The position numbers were made by a program, and so were the translations under genes. Under the pieces are notes generated by a model. The model made no database searches, was not told the DNA's origin, and worked only from the letters and a program-made list of their open reading frames with translations. From Owenia fusiformis (lineage: Eukaryota; Annelida; Polychaeta; Sabellida; Oweniidae): DNA of 64,000 nt. Shown one piece after another: positions 26,701-41,700 of this stretch (within the stretch, counting starts at the first letter, position 1; every line of letters starts with the position of its first letter). The stretch lies in contig CAIIXF020000008.1 of NCBI GenBank assembly GCA_903813345.2, positions 1,995,341 to 2,059,340 on the forward strand, written 5' to 3'.

Positions 26701-29700
26701 CATATTTGGTATGTGAATACTATAAGCATGGCACACTGTCTAATGACACTTTTGGTAGAAGGTGGCCATTTTGAAAAATGGCCACCATTTTAACGTATTT
26801 ATTTAATGAAAACACAGAATGAAATCCTGTGCTAACTCAAAAAATAGTGGAGCGATTTTGTTCATATTTGGTATGTGAATACTATAAGCATGGCACACTG
26901 TCTAATGACACTTTTGGTAGAAGATGGCCATTTTGAAAAAAGCTCCCATTTTTGCTATATACTTTGTTTGTAAAAATGCCAGCCATGGCATTGCTGTTGC
27001 TTTGGCTTTGCTGTTGTCTAGTTATGACACCAGAGGGTTGATAAAACACATACAAATATATAAAGGATTAACATCACACATTCCAGTGAATGGTATTCAA
27101 GAATATATCCCAAAAACGATTTTGGAGCAATCTTTTGGAATTCTGGACATTGAAATATTATATTTTTCACACTGCAATTTATTTGCTATCTTATCTTTTG
27201 CTATAATTTTTGCAATAATATTAAATTTTTTGAGAGATGGGGTAATTTAATGTTTTCAGGACAATGGTTAATTCATCAATATTTATTACTATTAATAATC
27301 CTAGTGGAAAAAACATAAAGTTACATACATATTTAATGTTATGATTAACCTCAACTATTAAGCATGTGTCAATAATGTTTTATAATGAATATGCTCAAAA
27401 CCGATAACAGTTGCGTATGATTTATGATATGTATAGATATACAAAAGCATGACAAATATCAGAAAAAATTAATACATGTAATTATTTAAACCCAGATATG
27501 TTTCCAATATGAAAATATAATTAGCAAATGGAAAATATAGTTATCTCTCCAGTTTTTTGCCAGAAGGATGCAGTTCTAATTAAAAAAGCTATTATTTATA
27601 ATATTTTTCTCAACATTCCATGTCATGCTTATTTTTATTTTCTAAGAAGTGATAGTTAAGACTTTTGTGAAATAATTTCTGTACAGTATTTGAAAAGATA
27701 CCTCAATACTTTTTTTTTAATTTTCAATAAAATTTGGATTGTAAGGAACACATTGACGTCATTTTTGATAGATTGCTTTTAACAGTTTGATATTTGATGA
27801 AAGTCTAATTAAAAGTATAACTTCATGTATTTTAACTTAAATGATTAATCTGATTCATCGTAGGGCAGTATTAATGACCAAGCTGGACGTGATGATGCAA
27901 AACCTATTCCAACACCCATTAAACCAAATAGGAACAAACCCATAGGTGCAAAGTTAAGTCAATCAGTAAGTTTCAATTTAACAAATTTCCTCCCAATAGA
28001 GAGAATACATGGCTACTAGGATTCTACATTAAAATTATGATGATGTATGCTCTATATTAATTTCAAACTATGTATGACATTAAGTTGTATAAATATAGTA
28101 AATTTGTTATAAAGTCAGTACTTTGTATTTATATTTTTCAATCCATCACTGCATCCCTTTTACTGTATATCATTGTATGAATTACATGTAAGATATTACT
28201 TCATATGCACGTTTTTAATTTACCTTTTCTTGATTGCTCCTTTTAAATTCAACAGTCCCTTTCTCCTGTAAAACGCTCTATGTAAAATGAATGTGTAATA
28301 AGTACATCCTTTTTTATTATTAGCTTAGTGACAGAGCGCGGGAACGTCGTGTGCCATCTTCGAGACTTGGCAGACTGATGAGTTATGGTAGCCTGGCAGC
28401 AGGCCTGGGGGTAGGGGCCATGGCAGAGGTAGCTAGAAGAGGCATGGGGCTTAGTGATAGCAGTAAGTCAAGGTTGTTCTGTATATCAGTTCTGTATATA
28501 AGCTCAAAAATTTCATAATGTACCTACGTTCTACCTTGAGATCAAAACATCAATGGAAAAGGCTTCAGAATAAAATAGCAATAAATGGTGTTTGCATTTT
28601 ATACTTTCAACACTTTCAAGATTGCAGTTCACTAATTTTCACTAGAAGTTTGTTCTTCACATATCCTGTCTCTTTGTACAGTAAATAAATTTTAACGTAT
28701 TTGTACATATTGTAAAATATAACTTGTAATATATTTTAGGTGATAAGATTGGTGTATTGGACAAAAACCCTTTACTTAGTGACGCCAATGCTGAGCGTAT
28801 TGTGAATACACTGTGCAGAGTTAGGGGAGCAGCATTGAAACTGGGGCAAATGCTGAGTATACAAGGTAGTCATTTTTAGGACAGGGCTGGTTCATTATTA
28901 TGTATGGTACATTATCGCAACAGTATAAAAAGTTAATTTTAAACAAACAAAAAATGACTTGACCTCATTGCGTTCATGACGTTAGAATTTATGAAACAGT
29001 TTTGGCAATCGAAATCTGATGTATGAGGGCATGATAATGAGAGCCTGGACTAGGCTTTTTGAAAAAAATAACTGAGGAGTTTGCTGTATTGTTTTGGCGA
29101 ATAAAATGAAAAAAAGTCCTATGCTGTTCAGAATTAAAAAAATTTTCTTGTGCATTATTATATGATATATCGAAAGAGTGTGATATTTTATCCCTCGAGG
29201 TGAAAGTTCGATATATCAAACCCTCCATCATTTTATAATGCTATACAATGTATAATATATTTTCCTTTATCAATGTTTTTACAGATAGTTCAATGATCAA
29301 CCCAGATGTCCAGAGGATATTTGAGAGAGTGCGTCAAAGCGCAGACTTCATGCCTAAAGCACAACTAGATGTAAGTGTTCGTGAAATATTGACATCATAC
29401 AGGTATATAAACAGTAGTGTGCAGATTTCACCAGAACATGTTTATTATACATAAATAAGTGTACACTAATGGTACATAAGCACCAGATCAAAGGCCCAGC
29501 GACAATTTTATGACAAACCCATTTCAAAACCCTTCTTCAAAATGTTTATTATTCTCTAACATGAAATAGGTACCATGAGATACCATGAATCGAATATATG
29601 ATCACAGTTTATCTTCATTCAATGCATTTTTGTGTCACTTGTGTCTTAAAATCCATAATTAACGGAGGTTTTTCACGACATGGTAATAACATAACAAAAT

Positions 29701-32700
29701 CGACTATCAAACTTTTTGAAAAAAATTCACTGTTAAAATGGAAGAAGAAAAGGCACTTTGTTTTCTACAATAAGATATCCATATGTATCTCATACTTGAG
29801 TGGGTTTGGGGTAGATATCACCCGGGAATATATATCGTATCTGAGGAGCGGGCAGGATATATTGTATATGTCCCGCTCCAGGCCAAATGCGGGCAGATAT
29901 AATATATCCATCCTGCTCCCGGGAATTTTTCAAAAGCTTAAAAAAGTTTAAATATCAAAAGTTTTAATTTTTTAATTTTAAAATTTAATTTTTTTAAGTT
30001 TAAATTTTACAATTTCATTGTATTGAACAAAAAGAATATTACGAAAATGTTAAATATAAATATCTTGTCATTTGAAAAATTGGGAAAAGGTTATATCTAC
30101 CCTAAACCCACTCAAGTATGAGATACACCAGTTATGCACGGTCGGTTTGGATACATGGAATATCCCTTGGGATATACAATACATCTATATTGTATATCCC
30201 TCGGGATATTCCCTGTATCCAAAACCTCCCAGTGCATAACCCCTATTTATCCTATGCCAAGTAGAGTTTTAGGGAGATAAGTTGGTAAGATATATCCTGT
30301 ATCCTGATTTTGAGGTTTCCATATCCTGAACCTCCATATCTCCAGCCATATCTCAAGATCCAGGGCATATCTTCCCGCTTCGAAAAAAAAATCTGAAAAA
30401 TAAGAAAAAATTGAAAAAAAAGAAAAAATGTGAAAAAAATAAAAAATTGAAAAAATAAAAAAAATAGAAAAAAAATTAGAAAAAATTAGAAAAATGTGAA
30501 AAAAATTGAAAAAATCAAAAAATAATTGAAAAAAATTTGAAAGAAAATTAGAAAACTCTACTTGGTATATGATAAAGCAGTTATGTACGGTTGGTTTGGA
30601 TATTGGGTTCATCCCTCGTGAGATATGCACATCTACCTTCGGTCCCTACGGTCCCTCAGGTAGATATGCATATCTCCCTCTGGATAAACCCCATATCCAA
30701 AACCTCTCAGTACATAACCCTTATTTATTAGCAAGGTAGAATTACTTAGAATTTAGGATGACGTAGAATTAAGGACAGTTGAGCAATGTGTGTGTGTAGA
30801 AAATGTCCGTTGTTCTCCCTCTGGTGTGTTCAAGCATTAACATTTGCTGTCTCTTGTCAGATCGACCAAGAAAACAACCTTTTTTGTGTTGTCAAGTTGG
30901 CCAAGAGGAACTGAGTACCAGCACGGTCAAGCTAGGCATATAGGTGTTGTAAAGATGAGGTTGCGAGTTTGAGATATGTGTGCTCCTTGTATTTATTCAT
31001 TGATATTTTACCCTGGTAAATTTTTTATGATAAAAGCATCAAATATCGTTAATTCTCCTGATTTTGATCTATGATTCATGTTCTACTAGTATCTGGGTCT
31101 GATATATAATTAAAACTGATGTAATATAACTGCTCCGAAATAGTTGTCGTGATTTCATAGCCATGTGAAATTGAGTGTTTGATTGTACATTGCTTCTATT
31201 TGTGATTGTGACAAATAGATGGCACACTCGTATGTGTTCCTGCCATCTCAGAAAGTATTTAAGACAATAAACCTATATGTATGTACATGTATACGTTTTC
31301 AGAATTTTATGTCTATTCTTGGATGTTTGTTGACATTCAATGTACATGAATTGTACATATGATTAAACCTAAACACATAGATCTAATAAGCAACCCCATA
31401 TTATTAGTATTTTGCCACCCCCCCCCACCCCCCCCCCCCCCCCTTTTTAAGCTATCCACAAATGTTCATTGCAGAAAGCCATGAGGACTGAGCTTGGTAA
31501 TGATTGGAGGAATAAATTTGAATCGTTTGACGATAAACCATTTGCAGCAGCATCTATTGGCCAAGTTCACAGAGGGACAACCCTAGATGGTCGGGAAGTT
31601 GCAGTAAAAATACAGGTATTTTAGTTCTTGGACTGTATTTTTTTTTAGTTTTGAAGACATGTTTGTCAAATATGGAATGTTTTCCAAGAATGTATGTTCT
31701 ACTAAATCAGTTATAATGGCAATTACATTCTAATTGTGATATTTTACGAGTCCAAGGATCCAAAAAAATCTGTTGTATTCAAGAAATTGTTAAAACAATA
31801 ACAAAAAGTTGGTAAATCAGTCATTCTCGTTGATATAAATCAAACAAAAGTAATGTATGTTCCAATATTTATAATAATATGATCTTGCATTGTTACATAG
31901 GTATATTATTTATAACTACACATATCACTCCTCCTCTGCAATGAAAAATGGATTCCACAGAAAAAATGTGGATTCCGCAATATCTCGGTGTTTCTAATGA
32001 AAATTAAGACAGATATTATCAGGCTTATGTGTCTCTTCCTTGATAGTTGATTTCCAGTAGTGATCTACAATTATTGATAGCAAAACATCCATCACTGTCA
32101 GTGTACATTAACAGTCAGATGGCTAACCGAAGCCATGGAGCTCCGACCGTCATTAGCCTTGATGGTTTGGAAAAATCTCTCGGTTCAGTTTTTCAACGGA
32201 AATTTAATTGCAGGACAATTATCGTCGTGAATGCACTTTCACTAAAATCTGAACCATCTGTCCCCTAGTGAACATGTCTTTCTCAAAAACACTCAAAACT
32301 ATACTACATACAGTGTATATTATACATGACTCATATAGTATTTTAGTATACAGTAGTATTTTATTTGTTAAGATTTTATATTTATTTTCTATATAATATT
32401 TTAGTATTTAGTATATTTTACCATACATCTAAAAAGACACAACATATGACAGTAAAGTATACGACTCAGCAAAATAGACTAATTGTCCATTATCAGGATT
32501 ATTTTCAGAGAATATAAAATCTATGAACAGAATGGTTTTTGGATGACCCAGCATATACTGCTAAACAAACCTCTAATTTATAAGGGCCTAATGCCCTAAT
32601 GGCTTACCAAAAGAGAGTGACACCGAAATATTTTCTTATGTTCATGATAATCTTTCATTGACTTTCTCATATCATAACAATGACACATTAGTCACTTCAG

Positions 32701-35700
32701 TATACAATGTACAAAACTAAAACTAAACTAAACTAACTTGAGAATGCTAAAATACAGGGTAGTTGTAAGATAAAAATATATGTACAGCATCAGCATCATA
32801 TGTAAAAATATTTAAATATCAGCGCGATGTATATGTGGCACAATATTAATCCAATTTTTTGAATGAATGATAAATGAATTATGCTAAATGTTGAATTAAC
32901 AGGTCTATGAGAATCTATATCAGATGTCAGCTGGATAATGTTTTGACCCATTTTAATGTAATTTGTGGTTCAACGTGATATATTATCGTGTCATTTTTTT
33001 CTTCTTGGTTTGTCTGAATGTTCACTCGTGATGAGGATTACTCTGTATATAATTCAATTTGTCTTAATCTCTTTGTGAAAAGTTCACGCTGAAATTATCA
33101 TCTTTTACAGTTATTGTTACAGTTACAGTTATTTAGTATATTTTAATATACAGTAAAACCTGTCTAATCCGAACACCCATGGGACCAGCCAAAAGCGTTC
33201 AAATTGGCAGGTGTTCAAATTTCGAGGATATTGTTGATCGGGGGAGGGGTGATTTTCATTGTTAAGTCCACTATATCGAACACTTATTACTAAGTCAGAA
33301 AACAATACATGTTATTGATGAGTCTATTCTACAATAGGCCTATAGCCTATATGCTATTTTTATTTACATTTTGAACAATTTCATTATTTTAGTAAAAATA
33401 ACTTATATTTTGGCAAAAACTTTGTAATACACTGACAGTATAAGTATATGATAGTCTCGTACGAAATCTTATGCTTCTCAAATGACTTATCCCATATTAT
33501 GGTTATATAGCACTGCTTTACTTTTGCTTGAAAAAGTCCTTCATTGTTGTTTGTTTTTTGGCACTTTTAGCATTAGCAATATTTGAATAGATATCCTCTT
33601 CAAGAAAAAAAATTTTCATGAGTGTTCATTCGAGATTTTAGTGATAGGTTATTACGAAGTTGAATTTTTCTCTTTCTCGTGAAATCTTGTCTGCAATTGT
33701 GTCTGTGTTGTCTTTGTGATTATAAAACATTTACTGATTGAATCTTAGCTATCATAACAGACCCATGGGATATAAAACATCTAAGACCTGTTCATAATCC
33801 AAATCAAAAACATCCAGTTAATTTACAATAAGGATAAACCAATTATCTCCCAGATTCTCACCTTTCTCTTAATCCAAATCAAAAACATCCAGGTAATTTC
33901 CAATAATGATAAATCAATTATCTTCTTGATTCACACCTTTCTCTTAATCCAAACATAAAACATTCAGTTCTTTTCTAATAGGATAAACCAATTAACTCCT
34001 GTATTCACACCTTTTCAAATCATCCTGTTGTTTTCCACAAATAAGGGATGTCACTGAGACTAAGTAAGTTAATTAGGACAGTATTGGTTCTTTGATTACA
34101 TTGTGCATGTATTTGTAAAGATAAATAACAACTATAACATTGACTCAATATGTGGCTATTGTTGAAATGTCCAGACATTTGATTTCTGATAAAAATGTTC
34201 ATATTAGACAGGTCACTTTTTCATATCTGGTTGTTCACTGTTCAGATTAGGAGGTGTTCAGATTTCAAGGTTTATTTAACATGGGAGTCAATGGGAGGAA
34301 AAAATGGGACCGAAAAAAAGTGTTCAAATTGGAAGGTGTTCGGATTAGCCAGGTGTTCAGATATACAGGTTCTACTGTACTGTACATCTAAAAAGATACA
34401 ATGCTATATGTATCACAGTAAAGTATGTGACTAAGCAAAATAGATTAATTGTCCATTACCAGGATTATTTTCAGAAAAATATAAAATTCTATGAACAGAA
34501 TGGTTTTTGGATGACCCAGTATATACTGCTAAACAGACCTCTAATTTATAAGGGCCTAATGCCCTAATATCTGGCTTACCAAAAGAGAGTGACACCCAAA
34601 TATTTTCTTATGTTCATGATATATCTTTCATTGACTTTCTCATATCATAACAATGACACTTCAGTATACAATATACAAAACTAAAACTAAACTAAACTAA
34701 CTTGAGAATGCTAAAATACAGGAAAGTTGTAAGATAAAAATATACTGTATGTACAACATCAGCATCATATGTTAAAATTTTAAAATATCAGCGCGATGTG
34801 TATGTGGCACAATATTAATCCAATTTTTTGAATGAATGATAAATGAATTATGCTAAATGTTGAATAACCAGGTACATGAGAATCTATATCAGATGTCAGC
34901 TGGATGATGTTTTGACCCATTTAAATGTAATTTGTGGTTCAACATGATATATTATCTTGTCTTTCTTGGTTTGTCTGAATGTTCACTCGTGATGAGTATT
35001 ACTCTGTATATAATTCAATTTGTCTTAATCTCTTTGTGAAAAGTTCATGTCTGAAATTATCATCTTTTACAGTTATCCCTTTGAGGTATTTTTAAATTGA
35101 TATTATTCTTTGTGTACATTTGAACTTTTCATTTCATGCACGTTTCCACTTCTTAAAGTAGATTATTTGAGAATCCATATAAAAGCATTCTCTAAAGAAT
35201 ACTTGCCCTTATTAATTTTTTTTAACTTTACATATAATTTTTGAAAAGATGTGCTTGTGCATTAATTTGACAAGGTCAATGTCATATTTTACATTTTGAA
35301 TGCCTTTCAAGACTAAATTTAGGTATCATATTTTTTTTTTTCTTGTCATGAATTGATGTTTTTTGTCCTGTCCGGATCTCAAGAAAGTTACTTATAATTC
35401 ATTTATTTGAAAGAGTGTAAGACTGTATTTTGGCTGACCAAAAAAATACTTGCATATGAATTAAAAAAAACTTTCTGAGAAAGCACAAAGTGTAACAACA
35501 ATGATTATTTTTAGGCAATTTGATTTGGATTATTCTGGTATTCATATTAATATTCTTGTCAGTGTTATCGTTTGGAAAATGGCTCAGTGCACATGATGTG
35601 AGTTGATAGTTACCAGTTTCAACACCAGGTGGTTTATTCGGGCCAGATAACATGGATAACATGGCAGGGTATTACAATGTCCCCTTAAACTTCAATATTC

Positions 35701-38700
35701 ATTAGTTTAGGTGGTATATATATGTATATCAAGATTATTTCTACTGGCATCTAGTCTATTCATAGATGTTAGAGTATACATCATTTAAGTAGGTTTTCTT
35801 GACCTATTGTAACATGCAGAGTAACAGAACTATAACTGAAAACCAGGGTTCTGAACTCAAAGCTGGCCTACTTTCAATGGCAATGGCGATGAACTTTGAA
35901 AAATGTAAAATTGTTAAATTTGTTAAATTGTGGCAATCATGTGTCAGACTTAGTCATGAACTCTGTGGAAAAGTTATAACTAATTTCTTTCAACTGTCTG
36001 AATTTTAACAGCAGGATTTAGCACCATTTACCCGACAAGTCTTTATCTTTTTGTAATGCAAACTTTGTAGGGTGTCTCCAGTTCCAATGTTAAACCAAGT
36101 TTCACTTTTAGACTTGGTGGGCTCTCACCAGGGGGCACTGAGAAGTGGTATCTCTGGAGCAATGATGTTAATACCAAGAATAATGACATTTTGGCCACTG
36201 CTTCTCCTGGGCACACACGCTTCCCTGGAATTAAAGAAAATATGTTGAATTATCCTAAAGATGTTTTAATGTTTCAATATCTGCCCTGTTTTTCTGTTGA
36301 ATCAAACATGTGTTAACAGTGTTATAAAATTAAACAATTTGTAAAAAAGCTGTTATAGTTTATTCTCAATCAATATTTGGGACACTTGGCATCACTGACC
36401 AACTATGAAACTCTTACTTTTATTAGTTTTTAGCCAAATTTTTTTAAAACAGGCCTTGAATTTTCAAAATTTGGGGCCAAAATTTGGTTTTAGGGACCCA
36501 CCATTTTTTGCTTGCAGGTGCTGAGAGATTTTTTTAGACTTGTTACTTTTCAGATCTGTGAATCACCTCCCTCCTGCCTCATAACTGTGTTTGAGAAATT
36601 TTAATATGTGTTATTTAAGGCTCATACTTTCTTGATTTTCCTGGACCCATTGACATGGTTTTCATATTTGCCAAATATATTTGAAAAAAGCTTCAAAAAG
36701 ACGAAAAGAGCATACATTAATGAAATTCCCAGGAACAATGTCGGAACTAATTTGAAATGCTCCCTTAGTACATGTATATGCAATATTCTGTATTGATGAA
36801 TAGCCCAATTATCAAAAAAGATATTCATTAGACACATCCAAAATTCCATGTAGAAGTTCAGGTAGAGGAACATTTTTATCGCACTTTGAAAAAGTGCTAT
36901 ATTGTCGTCATCTTGTGCTGTTGGACGGGCGGGCGTGCGGGCGGGCGGCACATAAACCAAATCTTGTCATCAAATTTCCAGGATAACTGCTTACCTGTTC
37001 AACTTGAAATTTTTACAGATGCAAGAGCAGACTAGTACCAAGATCTGATTAGGTTAAGGGCATGCTGGGTAAACTACGTGGCGGCCATTTTGAATTTTTC
37101 AACAAATCTTGTCATCAAAATTCCAGGAAAACCACTTATCCGTTCAACTTGAAATTTTTACAGATGCAAGAGCAGACTATTGCCAAGATCTGATTAGGTT
37201 TTGGGTATGCTGGCTGAATTACATGGTGGCCATTTTGAATTTTTCAATTTTGCGGCCATTTTGAATTTTTCATCTTGCTCCAAATTGACCAAATTTTTTT
37301 TTTAAAAACATCTACAAGTTCTCAGAAGTTCAAATCTGACCTCAGATTTCAGATTTGACCTTTCATTCACCTTCAGTGACCTTGAAAAGGTAAAAAAAGT
37401 TGATTTTCTAAATTGATATTTTGGATTTAAATTTAGGTCAGCTTAATTACAAAACACCTACTGAGGTCTGAAAAAGTTAATTTTTCAAGGTCGAAGGTCA
37501 AGGTCATTAAACTAGGTCACAATTGATGTTATCCAAGTTTCTCAAAGTTTGAGACTACAAATCAATTCTTGTCATCAAAATTCCAAGAAAACCGCTAACC
37601 TGTTCAACTTGAAATTTTTACACATGCAATAGCAGACTAGTGCCAAGATCTGATTAGGTTTAGGGTATGCTGGGTAAACTACGTGGCGGCCATTTTGAAT
37701 TTTTCAACGAATCTTGACATCAAAATTCCAGGAAAACCACTTATCCGTTCAACTTGAAATTTTTACAGATGCAAGAGCAGACTATTGCCAAGATCTGATT
37801 AGGTTTTGGGTATGCTGGCTGAATTACATGGTGGCCATTTTGAATTTTTCAATTTGGTGGCCATTTTGAATTTTTCAACTTGCTCCAAATTGACCAATTG
37901 TTTTTTTAAAACATCTACAAGTTCTCAGAAGTTCAAATCTGACCTTAGATTTAAGATTTGATCTTTCGTTGACCTTCAGTGACCTTGAAAAGGTCAAAAA
38001 TTTGATTTTCTAAATTGATATTTTGGATTTAAATTTAGGTCAGCTTAATTACAAAACACCTACTGAGGTCTGAAAAAGTGAAATTTTCAAGGTCGAAGGT
38101 CATCAAATTAGGTCACAAACAATGTTATCTAAATTTTCCCAAAGTTCAAGACTACAAATAAATTCTTGTCATCAAAATTGCAGGAAAACCGCTAACCTTG
38201 TCAACTTGAAATGTTTACAGATGCAAGAGCAGACTAGTGCCAAGGTCTGATTAGGTTTTGGCCATGCTGGGTAAATTGCATGGTGGCCAGTTTGCTCTTC
38301 AAAGTGCGATATTTATCACTGTGTGTCTTGTTATTTCAGTGTTAAAAATGCAAAAACAATAACATTTTCTTGGTTAATAACAACATTCAAGGACATTTAC
38401 AAATGCTGATAAAAAAAGTTCCAAAAATTAGTAAAATTAATCTACTTCTGAGCTGATGTCATCGCCAGATGTTTTTTTTAGATAAGCAATACGAGGGTTA
38501 CTAGACTTTTTACATGACATTGAATAATTAATAGAAAAAGTGAACTTGACATGACAATGATATTTTTAGTCCTCCAGATACCGTATTCTCTGTAATTAGC
38601 GCCCACTCTCTAATAAGCGCCCACCCCGCTTCACAAAGTTCAAGAAACATCGAGGAATCAACAAGAATTGAAGAATATATCAGGAAAAAAATATTTCTCA

Positions 38701-41700
38701 AAATCCAGGAGCGGGCGATAATAGAGTACTTACCCTAAAACTGCTGTAAACACGACGCGTTTTGTAATTCTATGCATCCTCTTGATACATATCTATCGAT
38801 GGGTGCTTCCCACACAATACCATGCTAATATTGTCTCCAAATAGGCCATAATGAATGAAGGAATTGTTCTTTATCGGCATTCAGAAATTTCAAAAGCTAC
38901 TGCGCAGATGTTCTGCGCATGTCAAGGTCGTGAACTTTCTGGTTTCTTTTTAATGTTTCTCGACTTTTACACGACTTTTGCACGAATAATGATGATCTCT
39001 CATCAAATTAGAAATAATGTATAACTTTAGATCGATATCCAGCAGTCTCTAGTGGAAATATTGAAGGTAATCGGCGATAATGACAAAGTGGGCGTGCCGG
39101 AAATAAATTAGACATAGACGGGTCTTCAACCACTGTCAATATTGTGTAAGCGATCTTTACCGTATTCTCTCCAATAACAGCACTTGTCATATTATTATAA
39201 AAATATGTTGAAGAAAATGCATTCTTGTCAAGAAAAATTGCCATACATGAAATTCCTCGGGATTTCTGATTTCTTTCATACATGGGCGCTTATTAGAATG
39301 GTCTAAATAATGTATTTTCAATTTTCTAAACGCCCTGGGCGCTAATTACAGAGAATACGGTAACTGCAAAGTTCTGATCAAATCTGATCAGCTCTGGAAA
39401 ACTCGTTAGTGTTTAAGTTGACAGATTATTTAGATAAGATGTAAGTTATGGGTTTGTCTTCTTGGTTTTAGTCTAGAGTGAACTCACTGTCCTCCTCTCA
39501 TAGACAGATTGCAGTCTGATTCAATGTATTTTTAAAGGCAAATATCTAGTGTTCTTTGAAGTATTCAAGACTAAATAAGATAAAATGTTACTAGTATACA
39601 AAACATGTCCTATACTACCCAGAGACAGATATAATATTTACCCCAGTTTCAAGTTAAATATTCTAAAATGGAATATGGAGTACCAAATTTCATTTGGTAT
39701 AATTATATTTTTTGATAGAGACAATGGCCATTGTTAAAATCAAATAAACATGAGTTAATTAATTTATTAGGGTAGTTTATACTTCATGCCTAGTTCACAC
39801 TTCAAAAGTAAGTTGAATTCAGATGTCATCTTGAAAATAGAACGAGCCTAAATGGATTACTGTCTCAAATGGTATCTAAGTCTAGAGATGAGTTATAAGT
39901 AATTCACGACTTTGAAAATGTTTTGACAACTTTTGCGCATGGGACTTCATATTTATCCCTAAAAAATGGTTGTGATTTTATTTATTTCATAATGATAAAA
40001 GATACTTTTATTTTTTAAAGACCATTCGCAAGTCTTGTTAGTGCAAAATTAATGAATATAATTATAATATTTTTCATTGATGCACTTGATATCTAAAGTT
40101 CACAATTTGTGAACAATTTCTGCATCTTAAACTTTCATCAAATAAATTCCATAATGATCAAATTATGATACCTCTATTACTTATTGTAAGATGAGGTAAT
40201 TTGAGTGTGGGGGAGGGTGGGGAAGTAATTTTGCATGAATTTAAAAAAGGAACCACCCCCTCCCAGTCACAAAATCCTGGCTATTGTAAGCCACATAACA
40301 TGATGAAGGCAAATGAATATCAGTCAGTCAAGCTAGTTATCTATCTAGATCACAATGTGATATTATGCAGATAGAACTTTTTTATTTTATTGCCTATATG
40401 AAGTTTAAAAATGCCAGGGGGCGACAGGGGCTTTGCCACCTTCAGTCAGGGCAGGGGGCCAAAAAATTCCATTTTCAGTCAGGGGATGCGATTGTGGCAT
40501 AAGAAGCCAACAATTAAGATATATCTTGAATTTTCATAATAGATTGAGCTAGAAGCTTCACATAAAAAGCTTTTAATTTAAAGCTCTTTTCTTCTTCTCA
40601 TGGTTATATTTCATTGGTTATTGGCAATTGGTGATCGCACCCCCACCCCCATGGCTATGCCTATGGTCTAAATGAAATGTAAAAACTCTGCATTGAACTA
40701 CAAGTATTAAAAGTTGCTTTCACATTCAAATAGCTGATACAGATATTCTATCTACTAGTATACTCATATGAACAGAGATATAGAATTTCAAACTGAAACA
40801 TTAAGATAATCTGTTCTGTCATTGAGACAATATTTATGGCCAGCTAAATTTCTGAGAATTTAATGTGTTTCATTCGTTTACTCCTGGACTGTTTTCAAAT
40901 TAAGAGATCATTGCATACATTCAGAAAAGGATGTTTCACTTTTTTACCCAGAAATTCAAAGGCAAGTCTCTGGCCACATATAACATTTTGATACTGGTAA
41001 GATCTTTATGACCTTCAAAAGAAGATTTTGTCTTTAATGAGAGTTTGAATAGGAAATAAATGGCAGCTACTTATGGAGGCATAAAAATATGTTTCAATTC
41101 GGACAACTATCTTTGCAAAGTGTGTATTGTTCTTAGGCTACAACCCTTCTTAGAAGTTTATCCTATGTCACTCATAGTTTAGTCTGTCAGGTTGTATTAC
41201 ATACACACATACCTCTAAAGGCTAAACAGCTCTTAAAAATAGATATTTAATTTCCCAACTATTGTCTCACATGCAGTTATAATATGTAGCAGTTTGAAGT
41301 TTAAAAAATTGTCATTTGTTTCTCTCCCTGTTAGCATACTGTCACCATAGTTACTGAAATAGTGCTTGGTTATATGAATACAACTTTGAAAAAAGAATAC
41401 TATATGTATTTGCAAAACTGAGACTCTGTGACCATTCATTAGAGATTGAAGCAGGGACATACAAAATGAAAATGTAAATGAATGCAAAGGTACAAAATGT
41501 TCAGATAATTGTGTTGAAGATGAACTGTACTTTGTTATGAGATGCAAAAACTATGAAAGTGGGCGTGGGCGCACTGTATTATCAATGTTAGATAAAATTC
41601 AAACATTAAATAAGGACTTTTCTAACATGACTGAGAAAAACAAGTTCCTATACATTGTGTCATACAAATCGAATATGGAGGAAGTCCTACATTTCATTGA

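Larger units (their letters stand above)
20791..27863 (+). other. COQ8 intron 1 (7.1 kb) dominated by an inverted-repeat transposon
   Basis: The intron runs from donor GTAATT at 20791 to acceptor CGTAG at 27863. Most of it is the 4.8-kb inverted-repeat element at 21771-26554 and the flanking repeat of the AAAATGGCCGCCATTTT type (21465-21710, 26580-26935). The AT-rich remainder 26936-27860 shows nothing recognisable. Confidence 0.7.

Noticed and set aside
30247-30630. 127-codon Phe/Ile-rich minus-strand frame
   Set aside because: It is translation of a poly-A-rich filler between inverted repeats; low complexity.
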